Assembly (NCBI GenBank): GCA_032622095.1 | Contig: CP136062.1 | Span: forward strand, 51,911,349-51,975,348 | Direction of reading: 5' to 3' | Source of the DNA: Siphonodentalium dalli | Lineage: Eukaryota > Mollusca > Scaphopoda > Gadilida > Siphonodentaliidae | DNA length: 64,000 bases | Shown here: piece after piece, positions 48,901 through 59,956 of the stretch | How the letters are laid out: every line of letters starts with the position of its first letter | How positions within the stretch are numbered: the first letter of the stretch is position 1 | Position numbers and translations under genes: made by a program | The notes under the pieces: generated by a model | Seen by the model: only the letters and a program-made list of their open reading frames with translations | Databases searched by the model: none | Told to the model about the DNA's origin: nothing

Positions 48901-51455
48901 AATCCTTACCGTTCTCGAAAATGGTCAATACCCCATTTTCACCCCCTCGGGGTGGCACCCACCGGGGGTGATGTGTGGGGGGTCGGGGTGTTTCTAGTTG
49001 GTATTTGGGGCGGGCCACCCAACCATGCCGTCAAATCGGTCGAAATCCTTACCGTTCTCGAAAATGGTCCATACCCCATTTTCACCCCCTCGGGGTGGCA
49101 CCCCCGGGGGTGATGGGTGGGGTTCGGGGTGTTTCTAGGTAGTATTTGGGGCGGGCCACCCACCCATGCCGTCAAATCGGTCGAAATCCTTACCGTTCTC
49201 GAAAATGGTCCATACCCCATGTTTACCCTCTCGGGGTGGCACCCCCCGGGGGTGATGGGTGGGAGGTCGGGGTGTTTCTATGTAGTATTTGGGGCGGGCC
49301 ACCCACCCATGCCGTCAAATCGGTCAAAATCCTTACCGTTCTCGAAAATGGTCCATACCCCATTTTCACCCCCTCGGAGTGGCACCCCCCGGGGGTGATG
49401 GGTGGGGGTCGGGGTGTTTCTATGTGGTATTTGGGGCGGGCCACCCACCCATGCCGTCAAATCGGTCGAAATCCTTACCTTTCTCGAAAATGGTCTATAC
49501 CCCATTTTCACCCCCTCGGGGTGGCACCCCCGCGGTGATGGGAGGGGGGTCGGGGTGTTTCTAGTTGGTATTTGGGGCGGGCCACCACCCATGCCGTCAA
49601 ATCGGTCGAAATCCTTACCTTTCTCGAAATTTGTCCATACCCCATTTTCACTCCCTCGGGGTGGCACCCCCCGGGGGTGATGGGTGGGGGGTCGGGGTGT
49701 TTCTAGGTGGTATTTGGGGCGGGCCACCCACCCATGTTGTCAATCGCTCGAAATCCTTACCGTACTCGAAAATGGTCTATACCCCATTTTCACCCCCTCG
49801 GGGTGGCACCCCTCGGGGTGGCACCCCCGGGGGTGATGGGTGGGGGTTGGGGTGTTTCTAGTTGGTATTTGGGGCGGGCCACCCACCCATGCTGTCAAAT
49901 CGGTCGAAATCCTTACCGTTCTCGAAAATGGTCCATACCCCATTTTCACCCCCTCGGGTGATGGGTGTGGGGTCGGGGTTTTTCTAGGTAGTATTTGGGG
50001 CGGGTCACCCACCCATGCCGTTAAATCGGTCGAAATCCTTACCGTACTCGAAAATGGTCCATACCCCATTTTCACCCTCTCGGTGTGGCACCCCCCGGGG
50101 GTGATGGGTGGGGGGGGGGTCGGGGTGTTTCTAGGTAGTATTTGGGGCGGGCCACCCACCCATGCCGTCAAATTGGTCGAAATCTCTACCGTTCTCGAAA
50201 ATGGTCCATACCCCATTTTCACCCCCTCGGGGTGGCACCCCCCGGGGGTGATGGGTGGGGGGGGGTCGGGGTGTTTCTAGGTGGTATTTGGGGCGGGCCA
50301 CCCACCCAAGCCGTCAAATCGGTCGAAATCCTTACCTTTCTCGAAAATGGTCTATACCCCATTTTCACCCCCTCGGGTGGCACCCCCCGGGGTGATGGGT
50401 GGAGGGTCGGGGTGTTTCTAGTTGGTATTTGTGGCGGGCCACCCACCCATGCCGTCAAATCGGTCGAAATCCTTACCTTTCTCGAAATTTGTCCATACCC
50501 CATTTTCACCCCCTCAGGGTGGCACCCCCCGGGGGTGATGGGTGGGGGGTCGGGGTGTTTCTAGGTGGTATTTGGGGCGGGCCACCCACCCATGTTGTCA
50601 ATCGGTCGAAATCCTTACCGTTCTCGAAAATGGTCTATACCCCATTTTCACCCCCTCGGGGTGGCACCCCCCGGGGGTGATGGTGGGGGTCGGGGTGTTT
50701 CTATGTAGTATTTGGGGCGGGCCACCCACCCATGCCGTCAAATCGGTGGAAATCCTTACCGTTCTCGAAAATGGTCTATACCCCATTTCACCCCCTCGGG
50801 GTGGCACCCCCGGGGGTGATAGGTGGGGGTCGGGGTGTTTCTAGGTAGTATTTGGCGCGGGCCACCCACCCATGCCGTCAGATCGGTCGAAATCATTACC
50901 GTTCTCGAAAATGGTCCATACCCCATTTTCACCCCTTCTGGGTGGCACCCCCGGGGGTGATGGTGGGGGTTCTGGGTGTTTCTAGGTAGTATTTGGGGCG
51001 GGCCACCCACCCATGCCGTCAAATCGGTCGAAATCCTTACCGTTCTCGAAAATGGTCCATACCCCATTTTCACCCCCTCGGGATGGCACCCCCGGGGTGA
51101 TGGGTGGGGGGTCGGTGTGTTTCTAGGTAGTATTTGGGGCGGGCCACCCACCCATGCCGTCAAATCGGTCGAAATCCTTACCGTTCTCGAAAATGGTCCA
51201 TACCCCATTTTCACCCCCTCGGGGTGGCACCCCCGGGGGTGATGGGTGGGGGCTCGGGTGTTTCTATGTAGTATTTGGGGCGGGCCACCCACCCATGCCG
51301 TCAAATCGGTCGAAACCCTTACCGTTCTCGAAAATGGTCCATACCCCATTTTCACCCCCTCAGGGTGGCACCCACCGGGGGTAATGGGTGGGGGGTCGGG
51401 GTGTTTCTAGGTGGTATTTGGGGCGGGCCACCCACCCATGCCGTCAAATCGGTCG
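45944..51455 (-). repeat. ~142-bp GC-rich minisatellite, inverted part (about 39 copies)
   Basis: The same unit in the opposite orientation. The switch is a palindrome: 45912-45931 pairs with 45944-45963 around the 12-base loop 45932-45943. Private variants show higher-order structure: the unit with CATACCACATTTTC and GGGGGAGATGGTTGG at 47642 returns at 48639 (997 bp, seven units), and CTTATCGTTCTCG at 46620 returns 424 bp later. G-rich tracts such as GGGTGGGGGGTCGGGG have G-quadruplex potential. Confidence 0.9.
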
Positions 51456-51518
51456 AAAGCGACATTTTTGGAAATAACGAATAAGGAATAGGGAATAAGT
51501 TCCAATTGTCATTTCTGT

Positions 51519-52500
51519 TATATATTTTAATATTCCATCTGTTGGTGGCGATTTGATCACATATGAATAGTTCTGCAACGAACGGCGCCCGTGCCTTTAA
51601 TTATTATAACCAATACCATGTAATGATATACATATACCTAACAACATGAAACGACATTCGGGAGACCCTTGAAATAATCCGACCTTAGGCAGACATCTCA
51701 ATATATCATTTTCCATGCAACGTGCAGCTTCTGGGTATGGTGAGAGCATTTGGTATTAATAAAAAACATCTTTTATTGCTCATATTAAAGATACGGGCGG
51801 TGTTGGCGGTGCGTATGCTGTTAAAATATTCATCTCCGTCAAAAACCGCCATAAACAGAAATAGTAAAATATAGGCAGAAGTTGTTGTTATATCATACAG
51901 AAATATGGCATAAACAGTATGTTATTGTCAATTGTTTTCACTTTGTTGTGCAAACAAAAGGAAAAAACCGTTACGTTTCCTGACTTTTGTATAGATCCGG
52001 ATATGGTAAGCATAAAGAGCGTTGTTTGTTACTATTTTTCTTATATGGAAATAATGAAGAGCGTTTATATAATGTTTGTGTGATTAACCAATATGATTGC
52101 GTTGTGTTTTGCGCATATTATGTAAAGAAAGGGAAAAACCGTTACGTTTCCTTGCTTTTGTTCAGATCCGGATATGGTAAACATAAAGAGCGTTATTTGT
52201 TCCTTATATGGAAATAATAAAGAGCGTTTATATAATTTTGGTGTGGTCAACTACTATACTTGCGTTGTGTTGTGTAAACAAAAGCAAAACTTCTGTAACA
52301 TGAGCAGACTGCTTTTTACGCCACCATAGTGCACATTGAGGACAATATAATATTTACGCGCTGATTATGTTTGCATATGATCAAAACTATATATTTTTTA
52401 ATATTCCTTCTGTTGGTTGGGATTTGAACACATATGATATTTCTGCAACGAACGCCGCCCGTGCCTTTTATTATTATAACCAATGCCATGTACTGATATA
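51519..52500 (+). repeat. Satellite array, right part beyond the insertion
   Basis: Begins with the second TATATATTT and continues the satellite in phase. One full monomer is present (MITE left end near 51786, TAAAGAGCGTT at 52013), followed by a diverged partial monomer that repeats GTTACGTTTCCT..GATCCGGATATGG at about 52140-52180. The array ends after ATGCCATGTACTGATATA at 52500. Confidence 0.85.
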
Positions 52501-52670
52501 GCGTTTTACAAAGATTAAACCAGGTCCCGCATTCGTGTATTGAGGGTTAAATTTCTCGCGTATGCTAGCATCTTAAATTATATCTAGTCATTTCGTAAGA
52601 CTATTGCAAGAATATGGCTTCAAAATATAAAGTACATATTATGTATCTCCATAACTTTGATTTTTAATAT
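52501..52670. other. Unassigned sequence at the array edge
   Basis: AT-rich, with no recognised feature. Confidence 0.4.
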
Positions 52671-52780
52671 GTGTCCCCCTAATACCGCATGTAGTGGTAT
52701 TTATTGTATATGTCCCCCTAATATGGTTCATGTTGTATGTAAAATGACCAAACATTAGGGAGACGGTATTAGGGGGACAC
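52671..52780. repeat. 110-bp stem-loop with GTGTCCCCCTAATACC arms
   Basis: GTGTCCCCCTAATACC at 52671-52686 pairs perfectly with GGTATTAGGGGGACAC at 52765-52780. A second, weaker pair is nested inside (TGTCCCCCTAATATGG at 52711-52726 and ACATTAGGGAGAC at 52752-52764). It shares its core with the cluster at 13190-13461, so these are probably terminal sequences of one unrecognised short element family. Confidence 0.65.
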
Positions 52781-52838
52781 TTGGTATATATTTTTAAATA
52801 TTATAATAGTCATCACAAATGACATAATTGATGGTTTT

Positions 52839-52964
52839 TCGATTAATACCAAATGCTTTCACCACACACAGAAGCTATGAAAATGCATAGAAAATGATAT
52901 ATCGAGATGTCTCCCTAAGGTCGGATTATTTCAACTGTCTCCCTAAGGTCGTTAGTGTTGTTAG

Positions 52965-52965
<1 letters not shown>
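52839..52965 (-). repeat. Inverted fragment of the satellite flank
   Basis: The reverse complement matches the non-MITE part of the monomer (GACCTTAGGGAGACATCTCGATATATCATTTTC and the following AGCTTCTG..GCATTTGGTATTAAT, quoted in part) with several differences. It lies outside the array in the opposite orientation and ends at the (AT)n tract of block X. Confidence 0.75.

Positions 52966-53002
<37 letters not shown>
52966..53002. repeat. (AT)n microsatellite at the left edge of block X
   Basis: Alternating AT from the end of the satellite fragment to ATACGGAAGTCTC. The equivalent tract between block Y copy 2 and the second X (62632-62701) is longer. Confidence 0.95.
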
Positions 53003-53004
<2 letters not shown>

Positions 53005-53028
53005 GGAAGTCTCAAATTATATAGTAGA

Positions 53029-53911
53029 TTGGCAGATTCCAGTAGCTTTATAACGGTATATCTGGGAAGAAATCTGATGCTATATTCGTGATTATCTGGG
53101 ATGATTTCGGTATATACCGTATGTACTGTAAAAACAAAGCGGTCAATGGAACCGTATTTATACTCGTCGTGTATATAGACGCTCAGTACGATAACATTGT
53201 ATTGAACTGAAAACAAACGCTTCCCGTCGTGAAATCATCTCTCTGCATAATATTTCGAGGGATAAAATTGCATTGAATTGAAAACAAACGCCGGCTTCCC
53301 GTCGTGAAAACCTCTCTGCATAATATTTCGAGCGACAGGCTACAATCTCTCTGCAGATGCTAATAGCGTTGAATGGTAAACAAAACGCTCTTTATAGCGA
53401 TGCGTCAAAAACAAACGCTCATTAAATTATGACTTGATTAACCACCGCGGTGCCGATTGCGGTAGACGCTCAGTACGATAACATTGTATTGAACTAAAAA
53501 CAAACGCTTCCCGTCGTGAAATCATCTCTCTGCATAATATTTCGAGGGATAAAATTGCATTGAATTGAAAACAAACGCCGTCGTGAAAATCTCTCTGCAT
53601 AATATTTCGAGCGACAGGCTACAATCTCTCTGCAGATGCTAATAACGTTGAATGGTAAACAAAACGCTCTTTATAGCGATGCGTCAAAAACAAACGCTCA
53701 TTAAATTATGACTTGATTAACCCCCGCCGTGCCTTTGCGGTGATTTGGGAGTGGATAAAGGGTGCTCTGAGCTTCTCCAAAACGCAACCACGGCGGTGTC
53801 GGTGGGATTTTACACTTACATACGAAATTTGAGCTCAATCTGTACACGCGTTTTGGATTCTATGAAGTACACACACACAAATATACGAAGTCTAAAAATA
53901 TATAGTATAGA
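53029..53911 (-). mobile_element. Helitron-like element H11 with internal 287-bp duplication
   Basis: The 5' end is at 53911 (- strand TCTATACTATATATTTTTAGAC) with a CA microsatellite near 53866-53880. At the 3' end the CTAG is degenerate (TTGG, 53029-53032). GACGCTCAGTACGATAACAT occurs at 53178 and 53465. Each copy is followed by the AAATCTCTCTGCATAATATTTCG repeats and AACGCTCTTTATAGCGATGCG (parts quoted), giving two tandem units of ~287 bp. Confidence 0.65.
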
Positions 53912-54584
53912 CTAGCAGGTTAGCCCGCCACTGGCGTGGTTCGTCTCATGGCTTTGTTCGAAAAAGCTTTTTTAATTTTTTTAATTAATTATTTTTTCAA
54001 TTCGTCGAAATCCGCCAGTTTTACCCGATTTGACCTTGAATTGATCATTTTCAAGGTCAGGTCGGGGTAACAATTTAACCCGCCCATGACACTTCCCGTA
54101 GGTAGCAAGTTTGAGCTCAATCGGTTCGAGTCTATAAAGGACACACACATATATATCATGTGTGGGTACCCGTTTCAAGGCGAATATCACCTAGGGCGGA
54201 AAAACTGACCCGATCCCCGTTCCTAGGAAGCCCTAATTATTAAGTACGTAAGAATCACACAACACGCTCATGTCTGGATACCGACGCTGATGCCTTGTAC
54301 AGACGTAATAATCACATTACGCACATACGCTCTTTATCAACTACACTGCGGATAGGAAACGCTCTTTAACTATCAACCCGATTAACCCCGCAGGGCCGTT
54401 TGCGGTGACTTTGATGATTGGGAGTGGAGAATGAGTGCTCAGAGCTTCTCCAAAAATGCCGCGACGACCATTCTCGTGGTTTTTTACCCTTAGATAGGAA
54501 GTTTGAGCTCGATCTGACCAGCCGTTTTCGATTCTATAAAGGACAAACACACACATATACCGAAGTCTCAAATTATATAGTAGA
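53912..54584 (-). mobile_element. Helitron-like element H12
   Basis: CTAG at 53912-53915 with a CCCGCCACTGGCG hairpin. It contains TGACCTTGA (54031-54039) and TCAAGGTCA (54051-54059) as in H5, and AACGCTCTTTA motifs near 54328 and 54357. The 5' end is at 54584 (TCTACTATATAATTTGAGAC on the - strand). It abuts H11 on the left and H13 on the right. Confidence 0.7.
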
Positions 54585-54778
54585 CTAGCAGGTTAGCCCG
54601 CCACCGGCGGCGTTTGTCCGAGCAGTGTTTTGGACGGGTCCGAGCAGTGTTTTGGACGGGTCAAATCGTGACCCCCACCTGACCTTGACCTTCAAAATGG
54701 ACAATTCAATGTCAAATTGCGCAATTCGCCGAAAAGCAGAGGGGAAACAGCCCGGACGAAGTCGGGTCCACCTGCTAG
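54585..54778. mobile_element. Chimeric Helitron fragment with a 3' end on both sides (H13/H5 junction)
   Basis: The left end is a - strand Helitron terminus (CTAG at 54585-54588, hairpin CCCGCCACCGGCGGCG). The right end is the + strand terminus of the H5 copy (CTAG 54775-54778, hairpin CCCGGACGAAGTCGGG). They meet near 54638, where CCGAGCAGTGTTTTGGACGG is present twice in tandem (54609-54640 region and onward). This is the join between blocks X and Y. Confidence 0.75.
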
Positions 54779-55624
54779 TATATATATATATTCTCCCAAA
54801 CCAGATTTCCTTCCGAATGTTTCACATGCATCGTGAACCGCATGTCAGATACAGTAAACCCGGGCATTTTTTATTTGCACCGGTAATAGAAGACTGGTCT
54901 ACCAGTGACCTTCCGGGTGGGTGACCTACTTTTGTTATTTATATCAAGCGCAGACAGTTAGATCGGAGAATAAGTTTTAATGTATTTTGTACAAGAATAA
55001 TCACTTTTAATATTTAGTACCAAGACAAAAAATAATAGAAATTGCATATTTATGTGTCAAATATATGGTCCAAGTTAAGACCACCGGTAATAGGGGACCC
55101 CAGTATATAAAATGAATATCAAGCAGTGTTAGATTTTAACGTGGTGTATCCTTGCCCTTGGACCTGGTTAACTCCACTTGCAACGGAACTGCAGCCAATC
55201 ATGTGTACGTAAAAATCGTACATATATCAATGTAGTCCACGATTTTGTCAGGCCCCGATTGTTCCACTTATGATTCAGGGTTTCCGCCAGGCAGGCCTCG
55301 CAGATGATCTGTTTGATTCATACATGTACCAGAAGTCAGTAGCAATATGTCATAAAAAATCCGGCTGCAACGGGAGTTCGAGGGGTTAAACAGAATACTG
55401 GTGAAAAAGCTGGTCAATTGAGCACAGTGTGTTACCGGTACAGCGTAACCCTTTGAAATCAAAGCGCCAAAACCACAACGTATAATGTTTGGTGTGCATT
55501 GAAATAGCGACGTTATATACAGCGTAATAAATGTCGCGGTAACACCAAAGAATGTCGGACTGCTGACTACGGATATTATTTTGCACATGATTTCTGTGGT
55601 TGAAACTACTAGTACTCACACTCG

Positions 55625-55853
55625 GAGATCCCGTGCTATCGTACGATTACATAATTTGATAAAAGAATGCCGAATTGCTGAGTTAGGCAAAGTAGGCATC
55701 AACATATGTCAACAGGCGGTTATCCTACCAAAGGAGGAGGAGGTAGATACCTCCTTTGGTAGGATAACTGCCTGTTGGTGTATGTTGATCCCTACTCTGC
55801 CTAACTCAGCAATTCGTCATTCTAGATACCTCCGAGATCCCGTGCTATCGTAC
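55625..55853. mobile_element. Hairpin element with 20-bp direct repeats, second copy
   Basis: Counterpart of 6155-6383 at offset 49470: direct repeats at 55625-55644 and 55834-55853, hairpin arms 55671-55739 and 55748-55816. No differences seen. Confidence 0.65.
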
Positions 55854-56181
55854 TATTATAATACGGAACCTGTCCCAAATCAGTCTTTATAGCGGGAATT
55901 CATAGTGACAACACCATTCATTTGACCCATATCGAGAGGTGGATATTACATGCATGGAGGATAAACAAAAAAACATACCCCCCCCAACATGAAAATAAAG
56001 TCAAAGTACGGTCAATAATAGTTTCGTTGTCCCGCCTGGGGTCCCCAAACACAAACAACGGCGCACATGTTCCCATTTCGGGAATCTTATTGTAAGTTGT
56101 GTAAGTTATAAATTGCACTGTAACTTGTAGCTTGATATAGTCTTCAATCAGACGGCAGTCTTACATAGTCTTCAATCAGAC

Positions 56182-57284
56182 TAGGGTCCTGCGAATTGGA
56201 GATTTTGATCGAATCGAATATCGAATCGAATTAACGAAATCGAATCGAATATCGAATCGAATCATACCCATGTGTTGCATTCTCAATTAGACATGTTTTT
56301 TCAGCGATTTGTGATACGTTTTATGAACTACATGCATGAAGTTCCATCATAACTTACATGGCGATGAACCGTCGTTTGCGATACTATTAACTTCAATTGA
56401 CAATTGTCGAGTAAAAGAACAGATAAAAAACGTCCATGCGGCCGTCACGACGATTAATATATAACCACTAAATGGTTCATTCGGAACTAAAATCACGCGA
56501 AATTTGTACAATTTGCATGTACATTCAAAATTGCAAATCGGCATTCGGAAACACCCGTTGTTGTAAACTTAAAGATGCAACAACAGTCGCATGGTAGCCT
56601 GTTTATGTAGTGCTGGATGCTTCTTGGACAGACGATTCCATAGATGGGTGGTTGTCCCAGATGCTTGCGATTTATACACCATGTTGCATTCATCACAAGT
56701 TTAAGTCCCTGCACTGCCTGCAGCTTTGTCATGTTTAAAATAAACATGAATAACGGACCACATTTTGTCAAGTGTCAAAGAACGTTCCGAAACTGCATGA
56801 GTCAGTAAAGAAAAACACCGCCAAAATGCACTTTTTGACGCCGGGAACATTTGTCTACATTCTCAGCGATATTAGATGACGCGGAATCTGAGACTGATAG
56901 ATAGCGGGTAACACTAGCGGTTGCTCAGTCTCATAGCTATTATAATTTACGCGCGTCGTCGGTCCGTCGGCGATCTCCGAGCTTTTGGCTACCATGTTCA
57001 AAGCTAGAATTCAGACGTATTTAGTCGTCCTATAGTGGCTAATTGTTGGCTATACTTATATTTAATATCATGCGAACATTCGAAGAATTGTAAGGTGCAT
57101 ATATATAATTTTCTGGAATTAAATGGCACAGAAACAGCTAAGATCGACATGTGTACATGTCCGTAAACAGCCTATACTTTTTCGCCAGTGTATATTCGAA
57201 ATTTCGAGTTAGCAATTTCGACTCGAATTCGAATCGAATTTGACTTTCGAATCGAATCTCGAATCGAATATTCGCAGGACCCTA
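56182..57284 (-). mobile_element. hAT-type remnant, second copy
   Basis: Counterpart of 6712-7814 with the same AATCAGAC duplications (56174-56181 and 57285-57292). It was copied as part of block Y, not by transposition, because the flanks are duplicated too. Confidence 0.85.
56569..56769 (-). pseudogene. hAT BED zinc-finger fragment, second copy
   Basis: Same frame, same Cys pair and histidines, and same internal TAA (56701-56703) as the copy at 7099-7299. It shows that the stop predates the segmental duplication. Confidence 0.8.
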
Positions 57285-57561
57285 AATCAGACGGCAGTCT
57301 TACGTGCGTAATTACATGATTAATTATCTGGATACCATCAACAGAATTAATGCACCCACGGAAAATGATCGACTTGCGTAATATACGTAGCTTTGGATTG
57401 TTTTGTGGGACACTCAGGTGCAAGGAAATGGCTACTTTTCAGTGTCAATTAACAAATTTTCGCCCGACGGGACGAACCATGTGTTTCCCCAATACGGACT
57501 CATTAATTTCCCCTTGGCGGAAACCCTGTATGATTGAATTGTGGTCATCTAACTAAGACGG

Positions 57562-58461
57562 AAGTCGGTAGCCGAGAGGTAGCGTAGGCCTACTGGTCTC
57601 TCGTGCTAGCGGACCTGGGATCACAACCTGGTCAGGACTCAAGGGTATTCTGACAAAAATCAGAACTCGGTCAGATACCAAGTTTAACAGGTCAGGGAGA
57701 ACCCAAAATCGATGTACTAAACCTCGATTTGTGTAAACAACCTCGATCGAGGTTCTTCGAGAACATGTGACCACTGTGATATAGTGTGTGCATAGTATTT
57801 TATCTTACACCTATGGCAGTATGGGAGGCCAAATTCACATTTAATAATTAATGTGCTTGATTGCACCCAAGCACAATTAATTATTAAATGTGAATTTGGC
57901 CTCCCATAGGTCACATTAGGTGTAAGATGATCGAAACACTGAAATATTCCACACTACCGTAGCCTATATTATATCACTTACACTACATTACTTCCATTAG
58001 AATCATATGTTGCTACTGCTACACATATCTGGTTTAGAGTGTTTCCCCTTATATCATGGGTGTATGTTTTGACCAGTGGCCACATGGTCTCTAAGTCTAA
58101 GAACCTCGATCGAGGTTTTTAACACAAATCGAGGTTTAGTACATCGAATTTGGGTTCTCCCTGACCTGTTTAAGTTAGTCAGGCTGAAAAGTCTCATTCG
58201 AGTTCACTGAATAAAGATCCGAATGCAAATGCCGACTTCCCCCCATTACAACACTTGTCCAGGTATGTTGTCAGGCACGGACATTAAATAATGGCTGACC
58301 CGCGGCCGTGTACACACCTCAGTCAGTCAGTGTGTGCACGTTAAAGAACGCTAGGGTCACCAAGTTACTCGGCCGTGGTAGCACTGGACCAGTGCGTCTA
58401 CAACCAGAATTGGTTCCTGCACTGTAATATCTACAGATACAGATACAGATACAGAAGACCA
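57562..58461 (+). mobile_element. tRNA-derived SINE-like element, second copy
   Basis: Counterpart of 8092-8985. It carries a 6-bp insertion in the body near 58302 that copy 1 lacks and is split by the same MITE. Confidence 0.5.
57688..58168. mobile_element. TTTAA-flanked MITE, second copy
   Basis: Counterpart of 8218-8698. One base differs in the left inverted repeat (C at 8245, T at 57715). The T matches the right arm, so copy 1 carries the change. Confidence 0.8.
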
Positions 58462-58983
58462 AGAACTTGAAGAAGTTAGAAATGGAAGTAAATCTCAATC
58501 TCAATGATGAATGAAAGTCGACCAGTTGCCAAATTCCCAAATCTTTGCAATGTAATTTGTAGTAAACATTGTTTTTTGATAGATTTCGTGTTTCATTGAC
58601 GGATTTGAATAAATAGTCTTGAATTTTAATAATCTATTCTGATTCCAGTCCAATGCTTACTTCGGCAGTTAAATAAGGAAGACGAAAGAGGACGAAGCGT
58701 CCTGAAAAGTCTTGACGCCATCGTTGCTCGTCCGCTCGTCTTTTACCGGTTCCCAATTCAAGTAATTGAATAAAACACAGAACGCACTTGCGGCACAGAC
58801 CGATATCTGGAACAGTTAACAGATATGGCTCATTCATAATTAGACCTACGTAAATTTCCATTCTTGCCTTTCTGTTAACCAATAACTGTTACTAGTATGC
58901 AATACAAGAGCCCATTTATAACACCGTTATAATGATTAAAGACCAACTTAATTTTTGAATGACAGATCACATTATATATAATA

Positions 58984-59367
58984 CTAGCCGATGAGCCCGA
59001 CGTTGTCCGGGCTATTCAAAAACCAAATTTCAAGTCGATAGCTCTACCCGTTTCCGAGATCTGGTCTGCGCATGCGCGAAGCTGGCGTCGCACGGGCTCG
59101 GCCACCCGATAAAATTCGTATCCGGGGCAAGATACATTCACATAGCAAATTTCAAGTCGATAGCTTCACCCGTTTCCGAGATCTCGTCTGCGCATGCGCG
59201 AAGCGGGCGCCACACGGGCTCGCCAATACGACGTTGACGACTGCCTGCTCAAACTACACACACGTACCAAGTTTCGTCCCGATCGGTCGAGAATCGTAGA
59301 TTTGTATAAATGACATACATACATACAGACAGACAGACAGACAGAGGTCTTCAAAATATATAGGAGA
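58984..59367 (-). mobile_element. Helitron-like element H6, second copy
   Basis: Counterpart of 9508-9891, with CTAG at 58984-58987. Confidence 0.75.
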
Positions 59368-59388
59368 TATTCCACATTATATATACCA

Positions 59389-59956
59389 CTAGCAGATAGC
59401 CTGCCACTGGCGGGATTGGTCCCATGGCTTTGGTCGATCCATTATTTTTTTTCTTCTTCAAGGTAACCCCGTACAGGCACGCCGACAAAAGTATTCCCCG
59501 TCCTGGGTTGACCATACATAACAAATTTCACGTCGATGTCACCGCTGACGACCGAGATATCGCCCAAGGTCATTTGTGGGTACCCGTTTCAAGGTCAAGG
59601 TCACCTCAGGCGGACAAACTGACCCGACGAAATCTCCCCCGTCCCTCGGAAGCCCTAAGTAGGAAATTTCGTCTCGATATCCCCAGTTTCCGAGACGGTC
59701 CATTGAGCCGTATTTATACTCGTGTATATAAACACTCTTTAACAACGACACCGCAGATACGAACGCTCTTTAATCATTAACCCATCAATTCCAACGACGG
59801 TGTCAGGGTGAAGGAGTGCTCGGACGTTCTCAGAAGCGGTGCGATGACACTTCTCGTGGGTTTTTACCCTTATATAGCAAGTTTGGGCTCAATCGGTCGA
59901 GCCGTTTTCGAGTCTATAAAGGACAAATATACGGAAGTATCAAAATATATAGTAGA
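59389..59956 (-). mobile_element. Helitron-like element H7, second copy
   Basis: Counterpart of 9913-10480, with two or three substitutions (for example A/G at 10216/59692). Confidence 0.7.

Larger units (their letters stand above)
44929..51518. mobile_element. Minisatellite-filled TIR element with 9-bp duplication (Mutator-like size class)
   Basis: 6590 bp inserted in the satellite. The left end begins ACAGACATGACAATTGG and the right end (reverse complement) ACAGAAATGACAATTGG. About 65 bp of unique inverted terminal sequence follows, with a 7-bp insertion on the right, and then the minisatellite itself. TATATATTT duplicates flank it (44920-44928, 51519-51527), and removing the element plus one duplicate restores the satellite exactly. 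A 9-bp duplication with long inverted repeats is typical of Mutator-like elements. hAT (8 bp) fits less well. No transposase frame exists. All long frames are translations of the GC-rich repeat. Confidence 0.8.
53003..54637 (+). repeat. Block X, copy 1
   Basis: Repeated from 62702 to the end of the window with an offset of 9699, then 9707 after an 8-bp indel near 53578. With block Y it makes a ~9.7-kb tandem unit. It consists of the last ~26 bases of a truncated - strand Helitron, then elements H11, H12 and the start of H13. Confidence 0.9.

Noticed and set aside
44942-51484. Long Gly/Pro-rich frames of up to ~200 codons
   Set aside because: They are translations of the 142-bp GC-rich unit. 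Several frames are open at once on both strands and they switch frame with each homopolymer change.
27629-52500. CRISPR-like appearance of regular repeats
   Set aside because: Repeats are hundreds of bases, contiguous and without unique spacers, and the setting is an animal genome.
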